Virus record (IMG/VR): IMGVR_UViG_3300006305_000088
Location: 1-25,735 of that record
DNA: 25,735 nt
Strand: one strand, 5' to 3'
From: a virus
Each line of letters begins with the position of its first letter. Position 1 is the stretch's first letter. Positions 1 through 8,399 of the stretch are shown here, piece after piece. The position numbers were made by a program, and so were the translations under genes. The notes under the pieces were generated by a model. That model was not told the origin of the DNA, searched no databases, and was given only the letters and a program-made list of their open reading frames with translations.

Positions 1-238
1 GTATTGCTTCACCTAGAAATGACTCAAGGTTTGGCATTGGATGTTTCTTAAACATCTGTAATAAATGTTGCTTCGAGTGAGTACCGTGTAAAGTTTCTTG
101 CAAAGCATAAGGAGACAGATATGAACTGTCAGACCAGTCACCTGTCTCCTCTAAGTATTTGATTGTATTGTCTATCTCCTCTACTATCTTAGTGTCACTA
201 TGTTGTGATGGAAATATCTCAATGGGAAAAAGTTGCAT
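1..238 (-). CDS. Partial protein, N-terminal 79 residues; possibly 2OG-Fe(II) oxygenase-like
   Basis: The reading frame opens at an ATG at 238 and stays open to the window edge, so only the N-terminus is visible. It starts MQLFPIEIF and continues with an acidic helix-like stretch and a region rich in Leu, His and Gln. It overlaps the end of the 70-residue gene upstream by 20 bases, matching the packing of the neighbouring small genes. A start of the form M-x-LFP-x-x-IF resembles small phage proteins of the 2OG-Fe(II) oxygenase group, which are common in cyanophage structural regions. That resemblance is weak, and no HxD iron-binding motif lies in the visible part. The coding call is firmer than the family call. 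Confidence 0.55.
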   Translation of the reverse strand, partial: MQLFPIEIFPSQHSDTKIVEEIDNTIKYLEETGDWSDSSYLSPYALQETLHGTHSKQHLLQMFKKHPMPNLESFLGEAI

Positions 239-431
239 TACTAAGTTCTTCAATTCGATAATGTCTTGCGAGTTGTTGATCTAAACCAAAGATCTCTACA
301 TCTGCATTGTCTGGTGCATCAAATATGTATGTCTCAAATGGCATCACTACTTTCTCTAACCAAAAATCTTTTGCCATACATTTAAAGATGATCATTTTAT
401 TTGATTCATTTCTGTAGGAGTAACTATTCAT
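219..431 (-). CDS. DUF1830-like small protein (70 aa)
   Basis: This small soluble protein contains a core reading KDFWLEKVVMPFETYIFDAP followed by a VEIF stretch. That matches my memory of the cyanobacterial DUF1830 family, where an F-[FW]-L-E-[KR]-V-[LV]-x-PF-x-x-x-x-F-[ED]-AP core is typical. The function of the family is unknown. The start at 431 overlaps the end of the preceding gene by 8 bases, and its end overlaps the next gene, so it sits in a translationally coupled cluster. A later start at Met13 is possible. If the assignment holds, it is a cyanobacterial-type family carried by the phage and probably of host origin. Confidence 0.7.
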   Translation of the reverse strand: MNSYSYRNESNKMIIFKCMAKDFWLEKVVMPFETYIFDAPDNADVEIFGLDQQLARHYRIEELSNATFSH

Positions 432-633
432 TCTGTAACTCCTTTAGTTTCTGATGGCAATGATCAATAATCTCTTGCCTGTAGAACATCAGTTCTTCAA
501 AGCAATCTTGATTGTATGCACAAGATCTCAGTTTAGTATCAGGTTTGTGTAGACTCTCTATCAACAGGGTCAGTCCCCTCTGCTTCTTCTCTGATTCCTG
601 TGTCATCGGCATCTTGTGTTTGTTTCTTAACAT
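424..633 (-). CDS. Small hypothetical protein, start uncertain (up to 69 aa)
   Basis: The C-terminal part reads like a real small phage protein: a helical, cysteine-containing sequence with LRSCAYNQDCFEELMFYRQE and a charged end. It stops with TAG and overlaps the next gene by 8 bases. The start is unclear. The first ATG at 633 would overlap the upstream 95-residue gene by 95 bases in another frame and has no ribosome binding site. Later ATGs lie at 612 and 606. A TTG at 564, about 10 bases after a GAGGGGA sequence, would leave only a 26-base overlap. I do not recognise the family. Confidence 0.5.
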   Translation of the reverse strand: MLRNKHKMPMTQESEKKQRGLTLLIESLHKPDTKLRSCAYNQDCFEELMFYRQEIIDHCHQKLKELQNE

Positions 634-826
634 TATATATGGAATCGTCTAATTTTGCAAGTTCTCCAAGCAAACTCTTTTGATATTTCTTTTCCTTCTT
701 CATTTTTTTACGAAGAGTCTCAGGATCATCCTTATATTTTGTACCTATCTTTACGATACGTTGTAGTTCATCGTGTGATTGCTTTAGTCTTCTATCCCAG
801 AAGGCATCTTTGTTTAGAGGGGTCAT
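539..826 (-). CDS. Small charged hypothetical protein (95 aa)
   Basis: The ATG at 826 overlaps the stop of the 1051-residue virion gene as ATGA, which suggests translational coupling. The protein is very rich in Lys, Asp and Glu and probably helical: residues 10 to 60 look like a continuous amphipathic helix with KKMKKEKKYQK. The C-terminal third is acidic and polar and probably disordered. It is likely a virion-associated or chaperone-like accessory protein because it is coupled to a structural gene, but that is inference. I do not recognise the family. Confidence 0.65.
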   Translation of the reverse strand: MTPLNKDAFWDRRLKQSHDELQRIVKIGTKYKDDPETLRKKMKKEKKYQKSLLGELAKLDDSIYNVKKQTQDADDTGIREEAEGTDPVDRESTQT

Positions 827-3800
827 ACTGCGTCGTCAATAATGAATCTGAATTGTCTGAAATGTGCATTTCTAGACCTACTACTGTTACTATACCACAC
901 AGTTGAACTTCTGTCGTGTGATGATTGATATAATCCCCACTTAGCAGTTCTAGTATTGATAGATGTCTCTGAGTTATTCAATCTTATTCTTTGAGGTAAG
1001 ATCTTTTCTTGTGGATAGTAAGGTGTTGTAGTTTCTGCACCTTCATTGTTTATAAGTTTCTCATCTCTTACAGGAAACTCCCAAGTAAATTCCATACCAT
1101 CGGCATACCCTTGACCTGCACTTATAATAGAGTCTACTGTCCATCTGAACTGGTATCCTTTCCTAGTCTCAGGTGCTGTTTGTGTATCAGTTTCTTTATA
1201 GATTAACTCTGCTCTCATTCTTAATTTCATTCCATTAGTTCCTTCTAAGTCAAAGTCGTGATAGAAATAGACTGGTTCTCCTGCTGCATTTTTTCTCTGC
1301 CAGTATTGTATTAGAGTAGCAGGTTCTCTATACATCATTGTTACTGCTGATGATGTATCCTCTACACTCACAGCAAATAATTTCTCTACAAGATCACTGA
1401 CTTGACTGTCAAAATAATTTGCTGTTGGTGAACCTGACGCTATGAGAATAGCAGGTGATGGTAAACCATATGCACCAACATCATTATCTTCATTAAGTGT
1501 TCCAAATGATAATTGATTTACAGCACCACCAGAAACACAAGAAGCAGTGTCAAGACTGTTTACTACAATACCTTGTCTGAATATTGTACCAAGAGTCTTG
1601 TCTTTACCGACAAAGAATTTTTCTAATTGACCTATTCTATATCCACCACTACCCATATCAATGATACTTTCTACACGGAATCTCATACCATTTGTCACTG
1701 ACTCATACTTAATGTTAAGTGATAGTCCACCTGCACCAATAGACCTAACAATATAACCTACACTATCATCATCTGTTCTTACTTGGTTCACGTGTGTAGG
1801 ACGTGGTGTAACTGTCAAGTAGTTGTTTGTAAATCCTCCACCACTTGACCACGCAGACACTGTATTACTTGAATCATTTACATCATACAATGAGAATGAT
1901 CCAGGCATACCACAATTCAAATTAATATCTGGAACGTTATGTGATGTTGTTGTAAGTTCTACTCCAAATATATTAATAATCTCTTTTGTACTCTCATTAT
2001 GTAAAGCAAAGTGTGGTGTAACTGATGCGTTATAATGACCTGCTTCAATACTAGCAACTCTAAATGTAATATCATCACCTCTAACTATATCAAAAGTATG
2101 TAATGGTGTACCTATCTTTGTCCACTCATCTACGTGTGCTTCATCTTCAAAGATCATTACATTATTTTTATACAGTTGATACTTGAATACAGTACAGTCA
2201 CCGATACCACCTGTCATACCACCGTGTGATCTTAAACTTATACTTCCATCTTGTATAGCAGTAATTGTTTGTGCAGTGTTATGTTTAATCATATAATCAC
2301 CTACACAATTACTACAACCTGATACCACTGAATCACCTTCTGCAACTTGACCACAACCAGTACGTGCCATTTCCATATTCTTAAATCCTGTAGGATCAAA
2401 CATATAATCTTCACAAGATTGAATAGAACCCAACTCTCTAAACTCAGGTTCTACCAACTCTTTAAATACATAACCTGCAATACCCTCATAGTACCAAGGA
2501 GATCCATTGTAACTCATACGATATGATATTTTCATATCATCGTAGTCATCATCACCATTCAATAGATCTTCCCACCACTGCCACCAACGTGATGTCCATC
2601 TTGTAAAGTTTTTATTATTCCAGTTCAGTCTTCTCTCACTAAACATACTGAGGTTTTGTTCTGCTGAATTTAGATTAGTTCTCCAACCGTTACTTGTCTG
2701 AGAGAATGTCAATACATCATTCTGTGCTACAGAACTACCATTAGCAGTGTAACCATTAGGAACCATAACAAATCCTATTTTACAAGGAGCGTATTGATTT
2801 AGAATTGTTTTTGAAATTGTATGTGATAAGTATCCAGTAGCATCTGTAGCATTAGGAAGAATGACTTGACCATATGCAGGGTTATCATTTGTGTCAGTAA
2901 TATAATATCCAAAAGTATTTTTATATGCTGCACCACCACGTTGACAATTAAACTCAATTAATATATCAGCATCAACCTGACCTGCAATATTATAAAATCC
3001 TCCTGTCAAAACAGGTTCTATTAACTCTCCACCAATAGGTGTTAAAGAATATCTATGATCACCTGATGTAGGATTCCAATATCTATGTAAAGTTGATAGT
3101 TGTTCTCCATCACCTAGGGAACTAATCCCATCAATTTTCTCACGGAAAATGTAAGAAATAACATCAGTTCTAGATCCCATACCATAAGCATCCATAGATG
3201 ATTGCTCTGCCTCTGGGTTCATAGTCAACATAGTATCTGTCTGACTAGCACTATATGAAACGTAAAGAGGATTTGATCTAGGTTCTTGTTGATTATGTCC
3301 GTAAAATATAATGCTCGATGATGTGTAACTATTATCAGGAGGAGTAGAATTTAAACTATAGTGATGGTTTGTAGGTGATACGTGTTCATACACTGCTCTA
3401 CGTTCTGGAACACAGTTCTTTACACATACCCTGTTAGATGTTCTATTAAAATCTTGAGTGAAAAAGTTTTCACAATCTGGATTAGGAGGTTTCCAATCAC
3501 CACCTGCATATGGTTTGAGCATACATTCAATATGATCAAACATACAATCAGGTATCTTACCTATATCTTCTTCACAATCTACCTCTGAGGATGGGTCATA
3601 TGGATCGTTAAAGCACTCTGCACCAGAGTTAGGATCTCTAGGGTCTTCAAGTTCTATTTTAATTTTACTCGGTACACCTATGTCTTCTAATCCAAGACCT
3701 TTTAAATGATCTACAATATATCCAATGTCATATTCTAATGGTCCTAAATCTGCAATACTTGTATCAGGTTCAGCAAAGTTAGGTATAGTCTTTGTTGATT

Positions 3801-3978
3801 GTGAAGGGTAACATTGACCTACCAAGTTTTCTATTATCTGATTTACTGTTGCATCAACAGGAGTACCATCACCTTTTATATTTGAACCACCGCCACCAGA
3901 AGGCACCTCCTGTTGTCCCTGAGACTGGTCGTCCGAGGGGTCACAGTTTTGTTGAAACCAACCGTTGTCACCTGACAT
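823..3978 (-). CDS. Large virion structural protein with DUF5648-like repeats (1051 aa)
   Basis: This 1051-residue protein is rich in Asn, Ser, Thr, Gly and Tyr, the composition of phage fibre or baseplate proteins. A Gly/Gln-rich N-terminus is followed by a cysteine-rich segment, with Cys at residues 122, 135, 145, 152, 169, 185 and 189. Two related motifs follow, YEHVSPTNHHYSL at about 197-209 and LHRYWNPTSGDHRYSL at about 297-312. They resemble the DUF5648-type pattern of Tyr/Trp, Asn, Thr, His and Tyr seen in secreted and phage adhesin-like proteins. The remainder looks beta-rich. A late-promoter octamer lies 11 bases upstream of the ATG, supporting late virion expression. It is most likely a tail, baseplate or fibre component; the exact part cannot be told from sequence. 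Confidence 0.8.
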   Translation of the reverse strand: MSGDNGWFQQNCDPSDDQSQGQQEVPSGGGGSNIKGDGTPVDATVNQIIENLVGQCYPSQSTKTIPNFAEPDTSIADLGPLEYDIGYIVDHLKGLGLEDIGVPSKIKIELEDPRDPNSGAECFNDPYDPSSEVDCEEDIGKIPDCMFDHIECMLKPYAGGDWKPPNPDCENFFTQDFNRTSNRVCVKNCVPERRAVYEHVSPTNHHYSLNSTPPDNSYTSSSIIFYGHNQQEPRSNPLYVSYSASQTDTMLTMNPEAEQSSMDAYGMGSRTDVISYIFREKIDGISSLGDGEQLSTLHRYWNPTSGDHRYSLTPIGGELIEPVLTGGFYNIAGQVDADILIEFNCQRGGAAYKNTFGYYITDTNDNPAYGQVILPNATDATGYLSHTISKTILNQYAPCKIGFVMVPNGYTANGSSVAQNDVLTFSQTSNGWRTNLNSAEQNLSMFSERRLNWNNKNFTRWTSRWWQWWEDLLNGDDDYDDMKISYRMSYNGSPWYYEGIAGYVFKELVEPEFRELGSIQSCEDYMFDPTGFKNMEMARTGCGQVAEGDSVVSGCSNCVGDYMIKHNTAQTITAIQDGSISLRSHGGMTGGIGDCTVFKYQLYKNNVMIFEDEAHVDEWTKIGTPLHTFDIVRGDDITFRVASIEAGHYNASVTPHFALHNESTKEIINIFGVELTTTSHNVPDINLNCGMPGSFSLYDVNDSSNTVSAWSSGGGFTNNYLTVTPRPTHVNQVRTDDDSVGYIVRSIGAGGLSLNIKYESVTNGMRFRVESIIDMGSGGYRIGQLEKFFVGKDKTLGTIFRQGIVVNSLDTASCVSGGAVNQLSFGTLNEDNDVGAYGLPSPAILIASGSPTANYFDSQVSDLVEKLFAVSVEDTSSAVTMMYREPATLIQYWQRKNAAGEPVYFYHDFDLEGTNGMKLRMRAELIYKETDTQTAPETRKGYQFRWTVDSIISAGQGYADGMEFTWEFPVRDEKLINNEGAETTTPYYPQEKILPQRIRLNNSETSINTRTAKWGLYQSSHDRSSTVWYSNSSRSRNAHFRQFRFIIDDAV

Positions 3979-3989
3979 ATCTTTTTAGT

Positions 3990-3997
3990 TATTTATG
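3990..3997 (-). promoter_or_regulatory. T4-type late promoter octamer
   Basis: The minus strand reads CATAAATA, matching the NATAAATA late-promoter motif proposed for T4-like cyanophages (T4: TATAAATA). It overlaps the gcvP stop codon and lies 11 bases before the start of the large virion gene. This is compatible with a late transcript with a very short leader. Confidence 0.6.
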
Positions 3998-6719
3998 AGC
4001 AAGCACACACTAAATTTCTATCTCCATATACATTATCGATACGTGAAACCGATGCCCAGAATTTATTAGTCTGATTCATTGGGTATGCTGCTTGTTCTCT
4101 TGAGTATGGATACTTCCATTCAGTCTTAGTGCACATCTTAGATGTGTGTGGAGCGTTCTTAAGTATCTCTGGTATAGTATCTATCTCTTCTCTGATACTT
4201 TTTAAAGAACTAACAAATCTTTTTAACTCATCTAATGATTCTGACTCTGTAGGTTCTATCATCATAGTTCCTGCAACAGGCCACGACAGAGTTGGTGCGT
4301 GAAAACCATAGTCCATTAGTCTCTTTGCTACATCTTCAGCAGTCACTGGTAGATTACGACAGTCTATGATACATTCGTGTGCAACTCTACCATTACTTGC
4401 TTTATATAATACTGGAAAGAACTCATCTATTTCTTGAGCAATCCAGTTTGCTGATAGTAATGATACAGCACTTGCTTTTCTAAGTCCATCAGCACCCATC
4501 ATACGAATGTACATCCAACTAATAGGAAGTATAGATGCACTACCTTGTGGTACAGCAGACACACGTTGATGTATAAAAGGTGATAGATGTTTTGCTACAC
4601 CAATAGGTCCGACACCTGGTCCGCCACCACCGTGAGGAATACAAAATGTTTTATGTAAATTCATATGACATACATCAGCACCATACTCACAAGGTTTAGC
4701 AAGACCAACCTGTGCATTTAGATTTGCACCATCAAGATATACCTGTCCACCAAACTCGTGAACGATAGAACATATTTCTTTGACAGTAGATTCAAATACA
4801 CCGTGTGTTGATGGGTACGTAATCATACAGCAAGCAAGTTCATCTGCTTCTAGGTATGCTTTATTTCTTAGATCGTGAATGTCAACGTTACCTTCATCAT
4901 CACAATCAACAGTAACAACTTTCATTCCTGCCATCACTGCTGATGCAGGGTTAGTTCCGTGTGCACTCTTAGGTATCAAACATACGTTTCTCTTAGGATT
5001 TCCGTTGTGTTTATGGTAGTCTAAGATTGCTAATAGACCTGCATACTCACCCTGTGATCCTGCATTAGGTTGTAATGATACTGTATCAAATCCTGTGATG
5101 TCACATAACCATTTCTTTAAGTCATCTATAATTCTTGTGTAACCTTTAGACTGATCCATTGGAACCATAGGATGTAAGTTCATCTCATCCCAAGTAACAG
5201 GCATAAGTTCTGACGCTGCATTTAATTTCATAGTGCAACTACCTAGAGGTATCATACCATTTACTAATGAGAAATCTTTTGCACCTAACTCATAGATGTA
5301 ACGCATCATATCTGTTTCACTATGATACTTATTAAATACATCCTGTTTTAAAAATGGTAAGTCTCTCTCTGGTATTCCAATCCATTGTGTATCAAGAGTT
5401 GAATCCCATACTGCTCTGATGGATACACCAGTTGATACAAAATCATTTTGTGAGTCTACAATATCTTTGACCTCATCTAATGTAGTCAACTCATCTAATG
5501 ATAAAGTAACCCAACCTTGATAGTCATACTTAACATTAAAATTATGTAAAGGTGCTTGAGATTTGAATCTAACTGTATCAAACCCTTCTGAATCATCTAC
5601 CTCTATACCAGACCAAGTTAGTGCTCTTAATAAAGTTGCTCTCAGTCTTCTAATCCTTAATGCTATTGCCATAAGACCATCTGGTCCGTGGTATGCAGCA
5701 TAGAATCCTGCCATATTAGCAAGCAGTGCTTGTGCTGTACATATATTACTGGTTGCTTTGTCTCTTCTTATATGTTGTTCTCTTGTCTGTAGTGCAAGAC
5801 GATAACATTTATTACCTTCATTATCAACAGACTGTCCTACAATCCTACCTGGAATTTTTCTTTTGTGCTTGTCTGTAATAGCAAAGAACGCTGCGTGTGG
5901 TCCACCAAATCCCATAGGAACTCCGAACCTTTGCATACTACCAACTGCAATATCAAATCCCATATGTCCTACAGGTTTCATTAATACTTGTGCCATAGGA
6001 TCTACAGCAGCAATAGTCATTACTTTTAGATCTTTACACCAAGATATTAAACCATCCATTATCTTAATCTTACCATCCACATTAGGCATTTGCATTATCA
6101 TTCCGAAGGCATCATCAACAAAGTCTTCTATACTTATAGATGAGAATATATCCATCGTCACAATCTTTATTCCTAACGGTCTTGCACGGGTCTGTAACAC
6201 CTCGTAAGTCTGTGGGTATATGTATTTGTCAACTATGAATGTATTCTTATCTTTTGTATTATTATATGCCAGTATCATTGCTTCAGCAGCAGCAGTTCCT
6301 TCATCTAATAAAGAAGCGTTTGCAATAGGTAAACCTACAAGTTCTGTTATTAATGTTTGATAATTAAATAATGCTTCTAATCTTCCTTGTGAAATCTCTG
6401 CTTGGTATGGTGTATATGATGTGTACCAAGATGGATTTTCTAATACGTTTCTCTGTATGACAGGAGGTGTGATCGTTCCATAATATCCTTGACCTATAAG
6501 AGATCTCTTGATCACATTCTCACTCATAATTTCTTTGAGTTCTGCAAGTGCAGTGTTCTCATTTAATCCTACAGGAACATCATTTAATGATTTGTATAAA
6601 ATACTATCTGGAACTACTTCACGAACAAGTGAATCTAAATTAGTAAGACCAAGATCGTGTATCATCTTAGTCTGTTGTTCGTCAGTAGGACCTATGTGAC
6701 GACGGATAAAATCTGACAT
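3993..6719 (-). CDS. gcvP: Glycine decarboxylase P-protein (aminomethyl-transferring glycine dehydrogenase), 908 aa
   Basis: GcvP is the PLP enzyme of the glycine cleavage system. It decarboxylates glycine and loads the aminomethyl group on lipoyl-H-protein; T-protein then makes 5,10-methylene-THF. The sequence is full-length and uninterrupted. It starts with SDFIRRHIGPTDEQQ, keeps the IGQGYYGT and ENPSWYTSYTPYQAEISQGR blocks, and ends in the family-typical NVYGDRNLVC. The PLP lysine lies in HMNLHKTF (Lys690 by my count), followed by the glycine-rich PHGGGGPG loop. At 908 residues it is somewhat shorter than typical bacterial proteins (about 950-980), with the shortening spread out rather than a truncation. 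No gcvH, gcvT or lpd is visible, so it would depend on host partners. It follows a promoter-like element and a noncoding RNA unit. Confidence 0.96.
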   Translation of the reverse strand: MSDFIRRHIGPTDEQQTKMIHDLGLTNLDSLVREVVPDSILYKSLNDVPVGLNENTALAELKEIMSENVIKRSLIGQGYYGTITPPVIQRNVLENPSWYTSYTPYQAEISQGRLEALFNYQTLITELVGLPIANASLLDEGTAAAEAMILAYNNTKDKNTFIVDKYIYPQTYEVLQTRARPLGIKIVTMDIFSSISIEDFVDDAFGMIMQMPNVDGKIKIMDGLISWCKDLKVMTIAAVDPMAQVLMKPVGHMGFDIAVGSMQRFGVPMGFGGPHAAFFAITDKHKRKIPGRIVGQSVDNEGNKCYRLALQTREQHIRRDKATSNICTAQALLANMAGFYAAYHGPDGLMAIALRIRRLRATLLRALTWSGIEVDDSEGFDTVRFKSQAPLHNFNVKYDYQGWVTLSLDELTTLDEVKDIVDSQNDFVSTGVSIRAVWDSTLDTQWIGIPERDLPFLKQDVFNKYHSETDMMRYIYELGAKDFSLVNGMIPLGSCTMKLNAASELMPVTWDEMNLHPMVPMDQSKGYTRIIDDLKKWLCDITGFDTVSLQPNAGSQGEYAGLLAILDYHKHNGNPKRNVCLIPKSAHGTNPASAVMAGMKVVTVDCDDEGNVDIHDLRNKAYLEADELACCMITYPSTHGVFESTVKEICSIVHEFGGQVYLDGANLNAQVGLAKPCEYGADVCHMNLHKTFCIPHGGGGPGVGPIGVAKHLSPFIHQRVSAVPQGSASILPISWMYIRMMGADGLRKASAVSLLSANWIAQEIDEFFPVLYKASNGRVAHECIIDCRNLPVTAEDVAKRLMDYGFHAPTLSWPVAGTMMIEPTESESLDELKRFVSSLKSIREEIDTIPEILKNAPHTSKMCTKTEWKYPYSREQAAYPMNQTNKFWASVSRIDNVYGDRNLVCACS

Positions 6720-6830
6720 TAACCGAATGTATGTATGTTATAAGATTTGCGGACAGGTGGATACAAAATTTTCTTTGGTTGTTTAACTGTTAAGTATATC
6801 TTAAGTAGTTTTTTTGATTTCATACTACTA

Positions 6831-6859
6831 ATTATAACACATAAAAAAAGGACCTGCAA
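6831..6859 (-). promoter_or_regulatory. Candidate sigma70-type promoter for gcvP
   Basis: The minus strand has a perfect -10 hexamer TATAAT (6831-6836). It sits 17 bases downstream of TTGCAG (6854-6859), which matches the -35 consensus only at TTG. The -35 lies in the 3' arm of the terminator that ends the upstream RNA unit. The expected leader before gcvP is about 105 nt and has no clear Shine-Dalgarno sequence. Confidence 0.45.
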
Positions 6860-7075
6860 AACACCAATAAAGCAGATCCTTTTTTAAGATTGAAAGGGAG
6901 GTTGGGTTCCTGTGTACCAACAAATAACGGGCATTACTACAGAAGTAAAAACGTTATTGCCTGAGACCCGATCGGTTGAATCGGTTCTACTTTCGTAGCA
7001 GCACCACCTGTGTCTCATCACCTTAACTAGCGGTTGCCAGTAAGTTTATTCAGTCACTCCCACGTCGCGTCCGAC
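6842..7075 (-). ncRNA. Putative structured noncoding RNA, about 235 nt, between psbA and gcvP
   Basis: A strong promoter (7082-7110) and a strong terminator (6843-6885) bracket about 235 nt with no plausible ORF. Read on the minus strand, several helices are visible. They are GTCG/CGAC with loop GACG near the 5' end; CTTA-CTGGC/GCTAG-TAAG closed by AACC; and an outer TGAGAC/GTCTCA helix enclosing CTAC-GAAA-GTAG (a GNRA tetraloop) and CCGAT/ATCGG. A long AATAACG/CGTTATT helix with inner TTACT/AGTAA comes next, followed by the terminator. I could not match it to a tRNA, tmRNA or glycine riboswitch. Structured RNA classes such as manA, wcaG and PhotoRC are described from marine cyanobacteria and phages; I cannot test membership here. 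Confidence 0.65.
6843..6885 (-). terminator. Intrinsic terminator, probably bidirectional
   Basis: On the minus strand GGATCTGC pairs with GCAGGTCC (one T-G pair) around a 14-base loop and is followed by T7. A-runs on the other side extend the stem and would make it work on the plus strand as well. It closes the promoter-to-terminator unit between psbA and gcvP. Confidence 0.85.
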
Positions 7076-7081
7076 TCTAAT

Positions 7082-7110
7082 AATATAGCAGACTCGTCAC
7101 AGGTTGTCAA
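7082..7110 (-). promoter_or_regulatory. Sigma70-type promoter of the putative ncRNA
   Basis: The minus strand reads TTGACA (7105-7110), a 17-base spacer, then TATATT (7082-7087). The -35 is perfect, the -10 has five of six consensus bases, and the spacing is optimal. The expected transcription start is near 7075. Just upstream at 7134-7151 lies a small inverted repeat, TTGTCT/AGACAA. Confidence 0.75.
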
Positions 7111-7211
7111 CCCCTTATGAAAATTAATATGTATTGTCTCGATGAAGACAAGAGACCCTACGATAATTAGATTACATACGGTCAGAGGATGAGTAAGATA
7201 TTTCAAGGCAT

Positions 7212-7240
7212 AAAAAAAGACCCCTACTATGTAGAGGTCT
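7212..7240 (-). terminator. psbA intrinsic terminator
   Basis: Twenty bases after the psbA stop, the minus strand forms a 10-bp stem AGACCTCTAC/GTAGGGGTCT (one T-G pair) with a 3-base loop, followed by T7. It separates psbA from the downstream RNA unit. Confidence 0.9.
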
Positions 7241-7260
7241 AGTATCTCGAACAAATATAT

Positions 7261-8352
7261 TTATCCGATTGAAGGTGCTGTTAAAGCAACTTCTGTAGTC
7301 TCAGCAGATGCTAAGTCTAATGGGAAGTTGTGAGCGTTACGCTCGTGCATTACTTCCATACCTAGGTTTGCTCTGTTTAGAACGTCTCCCCAAGTTGGGA
7401 TAACTTTACCATTAACATCAACAACTGATTGGTTGAAGTTAAATCCGTTCAAGTTGAATGCCATTGTACAGATACCCATAGAGGTTAACCATACACATAC
7501 AACTGGGAACACTGCTAGGAAGAAGTGAAGACTTCTTGAGTTGTTGAATGAAGCATACTGGAAGATAAGACGACCAAAGTAACCGTGTGCTGCTACTATG
7601 TTGTATGTTTCTTCTTCTTGTCCAAATTTATATCCGTAGTTTTGACTCTCGGTTTCTGTTGTCTCCTTAATTAAAGAAGATGTAACTAGAGACCCGTGCA
7701 TTGCACTGAAGAGACTACCACCGAACATACCTGCTACACCTGCCATATGGAAGGGGTGCATTAGTATGTTGTGCTCTGCTTGGAACACAAACATAAAGTT
7801 GAATGTACCTGAGATTCCTAAAGGCATACCGTCTGAGAAAGATCCCTGACCAAATGGGTACACTAGGAATACAGCAAATGCTGCTGATACAGGTGCTGAA
7901 TATGCTACACATATCCAAGGTCTCATACCTAATCTGTATGATAGTTCCCACTGTCTACCCATATAAGCAGAGATTCCGATAAGGAAGTGGAAGATTACCA
8001 ACTGGTATGGACCACCATTATATAACCATTCGTCTACTGTTGCTGCTTCCCATATAGGGTAGAAGTGTAGACCTATTGCGTTTGAAGATGGAACTACAGC
8101 ACCAGAGATGATGTTGTTACCATATAAAAAAGAACCCGCAACTGGTTCTCTGATACCATCGATGTCCACAGGAGGAGCAGCGATGAATGCTACGATGAAA
8201 CACGCTGCTGCTGCAAGCAAACAGGGAATCATTAAAACACCAAACCAACCAACATAAAGTCTGTTGTCTGTTGATGTTACCCACTCACAGAATTCTGGCC
8301 ACCCTGCTAGGAGACCGCCTGATCTGCGGGATTGAGTTGAAAGAGTTGTCAT
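7261..8352 (-). CDS. psbA: Photosystem II D1 reaction centre protein (363 aa)
   Basis: D1 is the core reaction-centre subunit of photosystem II in the thylakoid membrane. Phage copies replace photodamaged host D1 during infection. The frame is intact, with no intron. I chose ATG 8352 (MTTLSTQSR) because it matches the family; an upstream in-frame ATG at 8379 would add nine residues. Relative to standard D1 numbering there is a 4-residue N-terminal insertion. Key residues are all present with that offset: Tyr165 (YZ), Asp174, Glu193, His194, His202, His219, Ser268, His276, His336, Glu337, His341, Asp346 and processing residue Ala348. The residue equivalent to 130 is Gln. Unusual changes include Phe282 where Trp278 is normal, and extra cysteines (Cys44, Cys51, Cys286, Cys295). 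It has its own promoter, leader and terminator. Confidence 0.98.
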   Translation of the reverse strand: MTTLSTQSRRSGGLLAGWPEFCEWVTSTDNRLYVGWFGVLMIPCLLAAAACFIVAFIAAPPVDIDGIREPVAGSFLYGNNIISGAVVPSSNAIGLHFYPIWEAATVDEWLYNGGPYQLVIFHFLIGISAYMGRQWELSYRLGMRPWICVAYSAPVSAAFAVFLVYPFGQGSFSDGMPLGISGTFNFMFVFQAEHNILMHPFHMAGVAGMFGGSLFSAMHGSLVTSSLIKETTETESQNYGYKFGQEEETYNIVAAHGYFGRLIFQYASFNNSRSLHFFLAVFPVVCVWLTSMGICTMAFNLNGFNFNQSVVDVNGKVIPTWGDVLNRANLGMEVMHERNAHNFPLDLASAETTEVALTAPSIG

Positions 8353-8399
8353 TAGTAAGACGTTTAAGTAGGGCATCAAGGGTAGATGCGAAACTTATT

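Noticed and set aside
6842-7110. Glycine riboswitch upstream of gcvP
   Set aside because: Attractive because of the gene, but the tandem aptamer sequence features I know are absent, and the RNA has its own terminator followed by a separate promoter-like element.
7054-7254. 66-codon minus-strand frame between psbA and the ncRNA
   Set aside because: It runs through the psbA terminator and the ncRNA promoter, and its composition is not protein-like.
7261-8352. Intron or homing site within psbA
   Set aside because: The D1 frame is continuous with all family blocks, so no group I intron is present here.
8353-8379. Nine-codon N-terminal extension of psbA from ATG 8379
   Set aside because: D1 proteins start MTT...; the extension has no ribosome binding site and no counterpart in the family as I know it.
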